Assembly: GCA_030628305.1 (NCBI GenBank)
Contig: DAOVRE010000012.1
Coordinates: forward strand, 1-13,283
Length of the DNA stretch: 13,283 nt
Direction: 5' to 3'
Origin: Candidatus Heimdallarchaeota archaeon
Lineage (GTDB): Archaea; Asgardarchaeota; Heimdallarchaeia; Heimdallarchaeales; Heimdallarchaeaceae
Numbering within the stretch: position 1 is the stretch's first letter; every line of letters begins with the position of its first letter. Below the pieces are notes generated by a model. That model did not search any database and was not told where the DNA came from. It saw only the letters and a program-made list of their open reading frames with translations. The position numbers were made by a program, and so were the translations under genes. This document shows, in pieces, positions 7,102-13,283 of the stretch.

Positions 7102-7179
7102 ATGAACCAAACATATGATCCTGAAGACGGAGATGAATCTATCCTCCCCCCACTTTGGTGGCCCTTAGAGGCCTCCTAA
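7102..7179 (+). CDS. Micropeptide 1 (25 aa, YDP-GDE / PPLWWP family)
   Basis: This is a 25-codon gene. It reads MNQT, YDPEDGDE, SIL, PPLWWP, LEAS. It is one of three related tiny genes in this window. Compared with micropeptide 3 (11988-12056), PPLWWP is identical in residues, yet all four degenerate codons differ (CCC/CCA, CCA/CCT, CTT/TTA, CCC/CCA). That argues strongly that the peptide sequence is under selection. The head is strongly acidic and the tail is hydrophobic with tandem Trp. There is no signal peptide or membrane segment. The extra LEAS after WWP is absent from the other two copies. A TATA-like box 26 bp upstream implies leaderless translation. It lies 96 bp before the TPR-like gene at 7276. 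The role is unknown. A secreted or imported signal peptide, or a direct ligand of the TPR protein, is inference. Confidence 0.75.
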   Translation: MNQTYDPEDGDESILPPLWWPLEAS

Positions 7180-7193
7180 AGGGGTTTTAGGGG
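7173..7193 (+). terminator. Stem-loop at the stop codon of micropeptide 1
   Basis: CCTAAA (7175-7180) pairs with TTTAGG (7186-7191) around a GGGGT loop. C7173-G7193 and a T7174-G7192 wobble extend it to 8 bp. The stem includes the stop codon (7177-7179). A T-rich stretch (7214-7228) follows about 20 bases later. It could end the peptide transcript or control passage into the TPR gene. Confidence 0.35.
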
Positions 7194-7246
7194 ATAATGG
7201 CTTTAGATGGCTACCTTTTCTTAACTTTTAATAATAGTATTATCAC

Positions 7247-7257
7247 ACTTTATAAAC
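7247..7257 (+). promoter_or_regulatory. TATA-like box of TPR gene 1
   Basis: ACTTTATAAAC (7247-7257) is a good archaeal TATA-like sequence, centred 23-24 bp before the ATG at 7276 and 32 bp before the in-frame ATG at 7285. It suggests the TPR gene is transcribed separately from micropeptide 1. Confidence 0.45.
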
Positions 7258-7275
7258 GAATTTGCGGATTAAATT

Positions 7276-8874
7276 ATGATAGCAATGGATATTGATGACA
7301 TACTTGTATCTGTAAATAACATTGATTCACAAGCAGCATTGGAAATTGTGTTGAAAGATCTCCGTATTTTATCATATAATAAAAAAGCAAATGATCAAGT
7401 TATTATGTTACTTGATAAAGCAATTTCAAAGGCTAAAGAAACAAAATTTAAAAGAATCTTATTAAATCTTTACAGTTTAAAAATTTCGCAAATTCATCAT
7501 TTGAAACCAAAAATTCAAGAAATCATACAGATTATTGAGAAGATGCAGCTTCTTCTTGAAAATCTTGATTATGCTGAAGGGTATGCTTTATACTATTCGC
7601 ATTTATGGTATATTGAAAAAATTCAAGGTAATGAGAAAAAAGCAAAAAAATACATCACTAAATCTGCAGAAAAGCTTAATGTAAATAACATTGAAGATGA
7701 ATTTGTATATTATACATGTAAGTATACGTATGCTGTTGAAAAATGGTTAGAAGAACATGATTCTGAAAGTGCAATAATTCTAGAAGAGTGTGTGCGATAT
7801 TTCTTCAAGGAAGGATATTATAGGAGTTTAGCTCAAACTGTTGGTCTTTTGAGCATAATCTATAGCAGACTACATGAAAACACAAAAGCATTAAACTTAA
7901 GCAACAGCATTCTTGCTAACAGAGATCTCTTTGAGAATTTACCTCTTGATGTTAAAGGAATCATTTACTATTTCACAGGTTTGGGTTATATGTTAGATGC
8001 TAATCTAGCAGTAGCTGAATCTTATTTCAATGAAACTTACAATATCCTTAAACCAATTTACAAAGACAGTATCTATTTTGCTTATTATCTTGTTTTACTT
8101 TCTTATCTTGCTACCGTCAAAGGTTTACAAGGAGAAACAGAGCTAGCTGTAGATATGGTTAAAGAAACAGATACACTTCTCCAAACAGAATTTATCAAGA
8201 AAAATTTGGATGAAAATTCCAAGAAACAAATTACTCATACTCACAATTTGACAAAATTCTATAATTTATCACGTTTAAGCAATTATAATTCTCAAGAACA
8301 TCAAGAATTAGTAGAAGAAATCTATGAAGGTTGTAAGGCTCAGTATAGTGATTTTATGACCTTTAGTGAGTTCATCCTTAATTCCAATCTTGATTCTGCT
8401 AAACTTCAATCATTATTAACAATTGATAATTTCAGCATTAACCGAGTAAAACACCTAACCGAATTCATGTTAGAAAAACAAAAGTTAGAAACAGAGAATA
8501 GCCAGGAACAGAAGACTTTGAACTGTATTTCTATTTTAGAAAAGCGTGTAACAACAAGCAAAACTACATTTATGGAACATGCCTATGCGGATCTCCTTAT
8601 AGCTCAGCAACTTTTTTCACTTAAACGGTATGCAGAAATCTCTCCCCTTCTCAAGCAATATGAAAATAGGCTACAGCGAATTGAAGTTCTCGAACTGCGT
8701 GTTTTCATGGAAGCTTTCATCCAAGTAGGAGCATATAAGAACGGAGATCCTCTAGGACCAGCTTTACAATATATGGCCATAAAAAAATGTAGACTATATG
8801 GGTTCTCTAGATTGGAAAATACTCTATTGGATTACCTACAATTGCAGCAGAATGAGATAACAAGAACCATATAA
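7276..8874 (+). CDS. TPR-like repeat protein 1, candidate micropeptide partner
   Basis: This is a 532-residue, almost entirely helical protein built from degenerate tetratricopeptide-like pairs. Examples are YAEGYALYYSHLWYIEKIQG (about 99-118), YRSLAQTVGLLSIIYSRLHE (182-201), GIIYYFTGLGYMLDANLAVA with ESYFNETYNIL, and LVLLSYLATVKGLQGETELA. No helix-turn-helix, enzyme motif, signal peptide or membrane segment is visible, so it is probably a cytosolic binding or scaffold protein. It is paralogous to the gene at 12135. In the block CKYTYAVEKWLEEHDSESAI to about residue 197, 32 of 50 positions are identical by my count. ATG 7276 gives the longest product, but ATG 7285 (MDIDDIL) aligns exactly with the start of the paralogue and may be the real one. 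It follows micropeptide 1 by 96 bp, and micropeptide 2 follows it by 97 bp. All-helical TPR proteins without HTH include Rap-type peptide receptors, and a comparable role here is inference. Confidence 0.8.
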   Translation: MIAMDIDDILVSVNNIDSQAALEIVLKDLRILSYNKKANDQVIMLLDKAISKAKETKFKRILLNLYSLKISQIHHLKPKIQEIIQIIEKMQLLLENLDYAEGYALYYSHLWYIEKIQGNEKKAKKYITKSAEKLNVNNIEDEFVYYTCKYTYAVEKWLEEHDSESAIILEECVRYFFKEGYYRSLAQTVGLLSIIYSRLHENTKALNLSNSILANRDLFENLPLDVKGIIYYFTGLGYMLDANLAVAESYFNETYNILKPIYKDSIYFAYYLVLLSYLATVKGLQGETELAVDMVKETDTLLQTEFIKKNLDENSKKQITHTHNLTKFYNLSRLSNYNSQEHQELVEEIYEGCKAQYSDFMTFSEFILNSNLDSAKLQSLLTIDNFSINRVKHLTEFMLEKQKLETENSQEQKTLNCISILEKRVTTSKTTFMEHAYADLLIAQQLFSLKRYAEISPLLKQYENRLQRIEVLELRVFMEAFIQVGAYKNGDPLGPALQYMAIKKCRLYGFSRLENTLLDYLQLQQNEITRTI

Positions 8875-8971
8875 AATTCAAGGGGGGATTCTTTGTTCGT
8901 TAGAGGCTATATTTGTCTCATAATTTCCTTGGATATTATTATCGTTACATCTACTATATTATTGATAATCT

Positions 8972-9037
8972 ATGAAACAAAAATATGATCCTGACGAAGG
9001 AGACGAGGATTTTTTACCTATAGCATGGCATCCATAA
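8972..9037 (+). CDS. Micropeptide 2 (21 aa, YDP-GDE / PIAWHP variant)
   Basis: This 21-codon gene reads MKQK, YDPDEGDED, FL, PIAWHP. It shares YDP, GDE and a Trp-containing proline-bounded tail with the other two micropeptides but has AWHP where they have LWWP. The GDE codons (GGA GAC GAG) differ synonymously from micropeptide 1 (GGA GAT GAA). It is the most divergent copy and the only one directly upstream of a transporter gene (ABC ATPase at 9162, 124 bp on) rather than a TPR gene. No signal peptide is present. GATATTATT at 8932-8940 may be the TATA element, giving a short leader. No ribosome binding site is seen. A run of seven T residues (9063-9069) lies 25 bp after the stop and could end a short transcript. 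The divergence could mean a different partner or a decaying copy. Confidence 0.65.
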   Translation: MKQKYDPDEGDEDFLPIAWHP

Positions 9038-9161
9038 CATGAAATATGGAGTCATTTTCCACTTTTTTTAAAAAATCTGGGTTTAGTATTTCTCCTAGTA
9101 TACTATAAGATAACTAAGAAAGATAAAGGCTTATTATGGCATAAAGGCTGGTAGTATTAAG

Positions 9162-10010
9162 ATGGATCAAATAGTTCGCTTCAGTAATGTATCAAAGAGA
9201 TTTCAGTTATTCTGGGAGGAAATAGTCATATTTAAGGAGATTAATCTAGAGATTGATAGAAATGAACTAGTTTTACTATATGGTCCTAGTGGAAGCGGAA
9301 AAACAACTCTACTTAATCTGCTTACAGGACTCATGCACCCAAACGAAGGGGAAATAGAAGTTGCTGGGTTATACATAGATTTGATTGAAGACAGAGAAAA
9401 GGCTGATTTTCGCTCAAACTACCTTGGAATAGTTTTTCAAGAAAACAACCTTGTTTCTACACTAACAGTCAGAGAAAATATAGTCCTCTTCCAGGAACTC
9501 TGTGGTTTTGATGGAGAGGAGGAGGAAAGGGAGAAGAAGATTGACGGATTATTAAAAAAATTAAAGATAGATAATAGAAAAGATAGTTTTCCAGCTCAGC
9601 TAAGCGGAGGAGAAAAGAAAAGAGTAGCCATAGCAAGAGCTTTGTCTAATGATCCACACATATTAATTTTAGATGAACCTACAGGAAACCTAGATCGCGA
9701 ATCAGCAGATATGTTATGTGACTTAATCAACGAGATTTTTACTACAACAGATATCACAATAATTGTTGCATCTCACGACCAGAAGATGAAAGAGATGGCA
9801 TCAACAATATATAGAATAGGTTCACAAGCAGTGGTTCTGGAAGAAGAGTATCCTGAAAGAAGAAAAAAGGATGATATCAAGTATAGAGCTATTGGTTCTA
9901 TGGAAATGCAAGAAGAAGAAGAAGAAGTTGAACTCAATGATGGATACTCAGAGAAAGAAATAATGAACATGACAGAGGAAGAACTAGACTTCATAGAAGA
10001 AGAAGAGTAA
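9162..10010 (+). CDS. ABC transporter ATP-binding protein (LolD/MacB/BceA-like) with acidic tail
   Basis: This 282-residue ABC ATPase powers the permease encoded next. All motifs are present: Walker A GPSGSGKTT (41-49), Q-loop FQENN with Gln93, signature LSGGE (147-151), Walker B ILILDEP (167-173), D-loop GNLD (175-178) and switch His205 in ASHD. The spacing and the 'LVSTLTVRENI' stretch fit the LolD/MacB/BceA/FtsE branch, which pairs with FtsX-type permeases and usually acts on lipoproteins, peptides or antimicrobials by mechanotransmission. After the core (about 225) it has an unusual, very acidic extension of nearly 60 residues with runs of Glu, ending DFIEEEEE-like. The start ATG has no clear ribosome binding site. 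TTATTATGG (9131-9139) is placed 25-28 bp upstream. The stop is 10 bp before the permease GTG, so the two form an operon. Micropeptide 2 lies just upstream. Confidence 0.9.
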   Translation: MDQIVRFSNVSKRFQLFWEEIVIFKEINLEIDRNELVLLYGPSGSGKTTLLNLLTGLMHPNEGEIEVAGLYIDLIEDREKADFRSNYLGIVFQENNLVSTLTVRENIVLFQELCGFDGEEEEREKKIDGLLKKLKIDNRKDSFPAQLSGGEKKRVAIARALSNDPHILILDEPTGNLDRESADMLCDLINEIFTTTDITIIVASHDQKMKEMASTIYRIGSQAVVLEEEYPERRKKDDIKYRAIGSMEMQEEEEEVELNDGYSEKEIMNMTEEELDFIEEEE

Positions 10011-10020
10011 AACTAAATGT

Positions 10021-11847
10021 GTGAGTGGGATAGAGATGATAGGACAACTGAAATTTGCTTGGATTGATTTTAGAAGATCATTCCTAGGCTCACTGTTTAC
10101 CTTTATTAGCCAGATAATAACCTATTCAGCGATTACTATCAGCATTGGCTTATTCTCACTAATGAGAGCTAATCTCCAAATGTCATTAGATTATGTTTAT
10201 TTTAGTTCCTACATGCTAATTACAATTTTTTTCATAGTGGTTTGTATAATAATTGGAATAATTGTAACCATCAGATCAATAGATCTTAAGTTTCAAAGTC
10301 AAAAAGATGACATAGCTATAATGAAAAATGTAGGAGGGAAAAGTAGGTGGATATATAGCTACTTCATCTTCAATCAGATATTAACAGCTGTAATAATGCT
10401 ATTATTGGGGATAATACTAGGGCTAATCGTTCTAGTTATAACAAGCGTTTCTTTTGGCTTTGGGAGCATATTTAGCTATGTAGGATTCTTACCAATTCTT
10501 GCAGGAAACTTGGCAATATTGGTTTCTTCATATCTTAAAGCACATTATATAATATTAAAATTCATTAGCGAAAAAGACTTTGAAATATCTTCAAGTAGTT
10601 TAAGTAACTACAAGAGCATCTTTGAATTTGATGCAGTAATAAACAAGTTTAGTTCATCAGTAAAGCTAGGTATAAAGAATTTCCTAAGATCAGGAAAGGT
10701 GCTAACGAGCTTGCTGTTTAGCTTCTTTCTAATTTTCGCCTCAATTTCATTCGTTTTGGGACCATTAACAGTAACTGAAACACATTATGTAAATATGAAT
10801 AATAGGTTTCAAGATTATTCTTATGTTGTAGGATCACCAGATGCGATAGATTTCTTTAATCAGAGTTTACCAGTTCAAGAATATAGTAACAGCTCCTATA
10901 CTGGATTAGATAATGACCTAGAACACTTCTATAATACTTCAATATCAACTCAACTATTAACGGAATTAGAGGGGACAGGAGTAACGAATCAGAAGTACTT
11001 CATATCAAAACTGCAAGTACAAGAATTATCAGGGTATGAAATATTGAATGATATATACTTACCAATAGGGCAAGATCGTAAAGTATATGCTACCATAATA
11101 GGGTATGAAGATATCAGTTTTGAAGAAGAAGAATATATAGCAGGGATCAACCCGAACCCTTCGAAGGATGAGGTGTTGATAGGTGATTCATTGGAAGCTA
11201 AACTATTTGATAATAGCACGCTTCAAAAATTAAAACTTCACGATGATTCAAATCAATACAAAATTAGTGGGGTAGTAATAGATAGTTTTGCTGCAGGATA
11301 CAGTATCTATTGTCCACTGAACAAATTAATCGCTGAGGGAGTTGCTAATGGGACTAATTTGCTTATGTTGGAAAACGTAGAAGCTGCAGTTTATGATGAA
11401 ATAAGTGAGATTTTGGAAGGATATGGATATCAAATAGTAAGTATGGAGAAGATGATCGAGCAAAGTCTAGTGAATTATAACAACTTCACTAATATGTTTA
11501 AAGTGCTAGGGGGAGTAATGTTTGCAATATTTTCATTCCAAGTAATAGTATATTCATTCCTGTATTTCATAACATATAGAAAAGATTTCGAACTACTGTA
11601 CCGTCTAGGAATTAAAAAGAAAAGAATATATGGAGCAGTGATAACGGCAATACTTCTACAAATCATTCCAGGGATAGCTCTAGGGAGTTACTTTGGAGCA
11701 ATAATAGGAAGATATTTCCTTGTACCAAATGCAATATTATCAAACTTTGCAGTGATAATCATAGCAGTAATAGTGGGATTCATACTAATAGCAACAACTG
11801 CTTCAATCTACGCAAGTAAAAAAGGGTTAGAAAAAGTGATTAAATAG
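10021..11847 (+). CDS. FtsX/MacB-type ABC transporter permease
   Basis: This 608-residue membrane protein is the partner of the upstream ATPase. I see about eight membrane segments, at roughly 22-48, 60-84, 113-141, 152-178, 228-247, 493-518, 537-562 and 573-597, with one large external domain at about 248-490. Two FtsX-like cytoplasmic coupling motifs are visible, KDDIAIMKNVGGKSRWIYSY (95-114) and RKDFELLYRLGIKKKRIYGA (520-539), which suggests an internally duplicated FtsX architecture. Its size and large external domain recall BceB-type permeases, which sense or remove peptide antibiotics, and MacB/LolC-type ones. The exact subfamily and topology need a profile search. The GTG at 10021 follows the ATPase stop by 10 bp. 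An in-frame ATG at 10036 (M6), preceded by GGGATAGAG, could be the real start. No own promoter is visible. Confidence 0.85.
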   Translation: MSGIEMIGQLKFAWIDFRRSFLGSLFTFISQIITYSAITISIGLFSLMRANLQMSLDYVYFSSYMLITIFFIVVCIIIGIIVTIRSIDLKFQSQKDDIAIMKNVGGKSRWIYSYFIFNQILTAVIMLLLGIILGLIVLVITSVSFGFGSIFSYVGFLPILAGNLAILVSSYLKAHYIILKFISEKDFEISSSSLSNYKSIFEFDAVINKFSSSVKLGIKNFLRSGKVLTSLLFSFFLIFASISFVLGPLTVTETHYVNMNNRFQDYSYVVGSPDAIDFFNQSLPVQEYSNSSYTGLDNDLEHFYNTSISTQLLTELEGTGVTNQKYFISKLQVQELSGYEILNDIYLPIGQDRKVYATIIGYEDISFEEEEYIAGINPNPSKDEVLIGDSLEAKLFDNSTLQKLKLHDDSNQYKISGVVIDSFAAGYSIYCPLNKLIAEGVANGTNLLMLENVEAAVYDEISEILEGYGYQIVSMEKMIEQSLVNYNNFTNMFKVLGGVMFAIFSFQVIVYSFLYFITYRKDFELLYRLGIKKKRIYGAVITAILLQIIPGIALGSYFGAIIGRYFLVPNAILSNFAVIIIAVIVGFILIATTASIYASKKGLEKVIK

Positions 11848-11987
11848 TCTATTAGGTCTTTAAAGCAAAATAATTTTCTTAAATTTCCGCAATTTAAACT
11901 CGTTATTTCTATTAGTGTCACTTTTCTCTTTTGAGGTTTAAATATGCTTCTTATACAAGAATATAAACAATCTAAGAGTGAAGCAAT
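11848..11987 (+). promoter_or_regulatory. Promoter region of micropeptide 3
   Basis: GAATATAAAC (11959-11968) is centred 24-25 bp before the ATG at 11988 with no ribosome binding site between, consistent with a leaderless transcript. Nothing else is recognised in these 140 bp apart from T-rich runs after the permease stop that could end the transporter operon. Confidence 0.4.
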
Positions 11988-12056
11988 ATGAAATATAGAT
12001 ACGATCCTGATGGGGATGGAGATGAAGATATTGGACCACCTTTATGGTGGCCATAA
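11988..12056 (+). CDS. Micropeptide 3 (22 aa, YDP-GDE / PPLWWP family)
   Basis: This 22-codon gene reads MKYR, YDPDGDGDED, IG, PPLWWP and ends directly after the final Pro. It has the same acidic head and PPLWWP tail as micropeptide 1, with synonymous codons changed throughout the tail. The head DPDGDGDED has one residue more than the other copies and matches the start of a DxDxDG calcium-loop pattern, though the other two copies do not keep that spacing. There is no signal peptide. A TATA-like box 24-25 bp upstream implies leaderless expression, and an eight-T run (12062-12069) six bases after the stop could terminate it, giving a transcript of only about 80 bases. It lies 78 bp before the second TPR gene, repeating the arrangement of micropeptide 1. 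Confidence 0.75.
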   Translation: MKYRYDPDGDGDEDIGPPLWWP

Positions 12057-12059
12057 ACA

Positions 12060-12082
12060 ACTTTTTTTTCTTATTTTCTTTA
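12060..12082 (+). terminator. T-rich tract after micropeptide 3
   Basis: The tract begins ACTTTTTTTTC and continues TTATTTTCTTT, immediately after the stop codon. T-tracts of this kind end transcription in archaea without needing a hairpin. It separates the peptide gene from the TATA box of the next gene. Confidence 0.4.
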
Positions 12083-12095
12083 AAATATTATACAA

Positions 12096-12105
12096 CTATA
12101 TATAC
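12096..12105 (+). promoter_or_regulatory. TATA-like box of TPR gene 2
   Basis: ACTATATATA (12096-12105) is centred about 34 bp before the ATG at 12135. The spacing is close to that from the TATA box of TPR gene 1 to its second ATG (32 bp), which supports a short leader of several bases for both genes. Confidence 0.4.
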
Positions 12106-12134
12106 TAATTTGAAAATATGATTATGAAGTAAAG

Positions 12135-13283
12135 ATGGAATTCAAAAATCTCGAAAATAGTATTAAAAAAGTACAAAATATCGAGAATTTTAGAGTTTTA
12201 GTTAGAAAAATCCAATTAATTTCATATAATAAAAAAGCTGATAAAGAGATTTTGAGAATAATTGAAAGCTCGATAAAAAAGGGATTACAATTAGACGACA
12301 AAATATCTCTTACTCAATTATTTAGTTTAAAAATATCACAATTGCACCATCTTAGCGAAAATATTCCTATAGTAATGAGATTAAATGACAAAATACTCTC
12401 ATTATCTGAAAGCATTAATTATAACGAAGGGATCGCATTATTTTACGCACATAGATGGTATATTGAAAAATTCAATGGGAACAAAGAAGAAGCTGATATT
12501 GCCATAAAAAAATCTATTCAAGTACTAAACAAAATCGAAAATCCTGATAAATTAACTTCTAATATATGTAAATATACTTATGCCGTTGAATTGTGGTTAG
12601 AAGAAAATAATCCACAAAGCGCCTCTATACTTGAGGAATGTGTTGATTTCTTCCATAAGGAGGGATTTTACAGAAGTTTAGTACAAGCATTAACTGTATT
12701 ATTTGTTATTTATCAAGATACTCAAAATAGGAAGGGAGCATTGAAAGCAACACAAAAACTGTTAAGTAACAAAATTCCTTTTGACAATCTCCCTAATGAC
12801 ATTCAAGCTATTTCCTACTACTTCATAGGTTTAAGTCATAAATTACAACTGAATTTATCTCTAGCAGAAAGATATTTAGAAAAAGCTAGAAAAATTCTCA
12901 AAGAAACATTTGAAAAAAGCATATATTCATTTTATTACATACCTGTATTAACACACCTTTCCACAGTATTAGCGTTACAAGGGGAAATTGAACAATCTCT
13001 AGAATTAATAAAAACAGCAGAAACTCTACTTCAAGGTAAAATCTTCTCAAATTACTCTGATCCAATAAGTAGTAGACAACTAAAACATTCTTTCAATTTA
13101 GTTAATTTTTATATCAAATCTAGGATATATGACAGTGCGAGTGATGAAATTATAGGTCTTATTGATAACATCTATACTGATTGTAAAATAAATTATAGTA
13201 ATGCAATTATGCTAACAGAATTCTTACTAAATGCTCATTTAAATCATGAACAACTAATAGAGTTAAAAAACACTAATAATGCT
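12135..13283 (+). CDS. TPR-like repeat protein 2, candidate micropeptide partner (runs off right edge)
   Basis: From the ATG at 12135, 383 codons run without a stop to the last base. The product is all-helical and clearly paralogous to the TPR protein at 7276 over its whole visible length. Shared anchors include ISYNKKAD near residue 29, SLKISQLHHL (64-73), HRWYIEKFNGN (106-116), CKYTYAVELWLEE (145-157), SILEECVDFFHKEGFYRSL (164-182) and YYFIGLSHKLQLNLSLAERY. The paralogue has 532 residues, so about 150 are missing off the edge. No helix-turn-helix, signal peptide or catalytic motif appears. Micropeptide 3 lies 78 bp upstream with its own promoter. The peptide-then-TPR order duplicates the 7102-8874 unit, so the two genes probably duplicated together. 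Peptide binding is inferred, not seen. Confidence 0.8.
   Translation, partial: MEFKNLENSIKKVQNIENFRVLVRKIQLISYNKKADKEILRIIESSIKKGLQLDDKISLTQLFSLKISQLHHLSENIPIVMRLNDKILSLSESINYNEGIALFYAHRWYIEKFNGNKEEADIAIKKSIQVLNKIENPDKLTSNICKYTYAVELWLEENNPQSASILEECVDFFHKEGFYRSLVQALTVLFVIYQDTQNRKGALKATQKLLSNKIPFDNLPNDIQAISYYFIGLSHKLQLNLSLAERYLEKARKILKETFEKSIYSFYYIPVLTHLSTVLALQGEIEQSLELIKTAETLLQGKIFSNYSDPISSRQLKHSFNLVNFYIKSRIYDSASDEIIGLIDNIYTDCKINYSNAIMLTEFLLNAHLNHEQLIELKNTNNA

Noticed and set aside
7102..7179. Micropeptide 1 as a classical Trp attenuator leader peptide
   Set aside because: The whole peptide, not just the Trp codons, is conserved between copies, and the downstream genes are not Trp biosynthesis genes. 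I keep attenuation only as a minor alternative.
7197..7295. 32-codon + strand frame beginning at 7197 before TPR gene 1
   Set aside because: It overlaps the TPR start and its TATA box, has no counterpart before TPR gene 2, and no family resemblance to the micropeptides.
1..13283. CRISPR array, tRNA or rRNA genes
   Set aside because: No regularly spaced repeats, no tRNA-like TTCGA arm with matching stems, and no conserved rRNA stretches were seen.

Overview
The window is AT-rich and looks archaeal. Evidence: TATA-like boxes lie about 24-28 bp upstream of several start codons that lack a Shine-Dalgarno sequence, which suggests leaderless transcripts. There is a GTP-type PEP carboxykinase, a protein with an archaeal class III (prepilin) signal sequence, an IS607-type resolvase, and several TPR and LamG pieces. 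An Asgard-type or other mesophilic archaeon is my best guess; no marker gene fixes the lineage.

Layout. 1-249 (-): N-terminus of a membrane-anchored or secreted protein that runs off the left edge. 323-1812: a mosaic of broken genes, namely a LamG-domain fragment, a TPR fragment, an IS607 resolvase with a damaged C-terminus, and an inorganic pyrophosphatase lacking its N-terminal third. 2239-4128: intact PEP carboxykinase. 4180-4455: small two-helix membrane protein. 4456-5259: no intact gene, probably decayed coding sequence. 5260-6671: a coiled-coil/winged-helix protein, then a pilin-like protein. 6672-7101: non-coding, with a nested inverted repeat.

The most interesting part is 7072-13283, all on the + strand. 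Three tiny genes at 7102-7179, 8972-9037 and 11988-12056 encode related peptides of 21-25 residues. They share an acidic YDP-x-GDE head and a C-terminal PPLWWP (two copies) or PIAWHP (one copy) tail. The first and third use different synonymous codons at all four degenerate positions of PPLWWP, which points to selection on the peptide itself. Each peptide gene sits 78-124 bp upstream of a larger gene: peptide 1 before a 532-residue TPR-like protein, peptide 2 before an ABC ATPase/FtsX-type permease pair, and peptide 3 before a second, paralogous TPR-like protein that runs off the right edge. At least two of the peptide genes have a TATA-like box placed for a leaderless transcript, and T-rich tracts follow them.

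My working hypothesis is a duplicated micropeptide/TPR-receptor module with a peptide-related ABC transporter, comparable in logic to bacterial RRNPP (Rap/Phr, ComR/XIP) systems. The peptides and their pairing with the TPR genes are seen directly in the sequence. Signalling, export and binding are inference.
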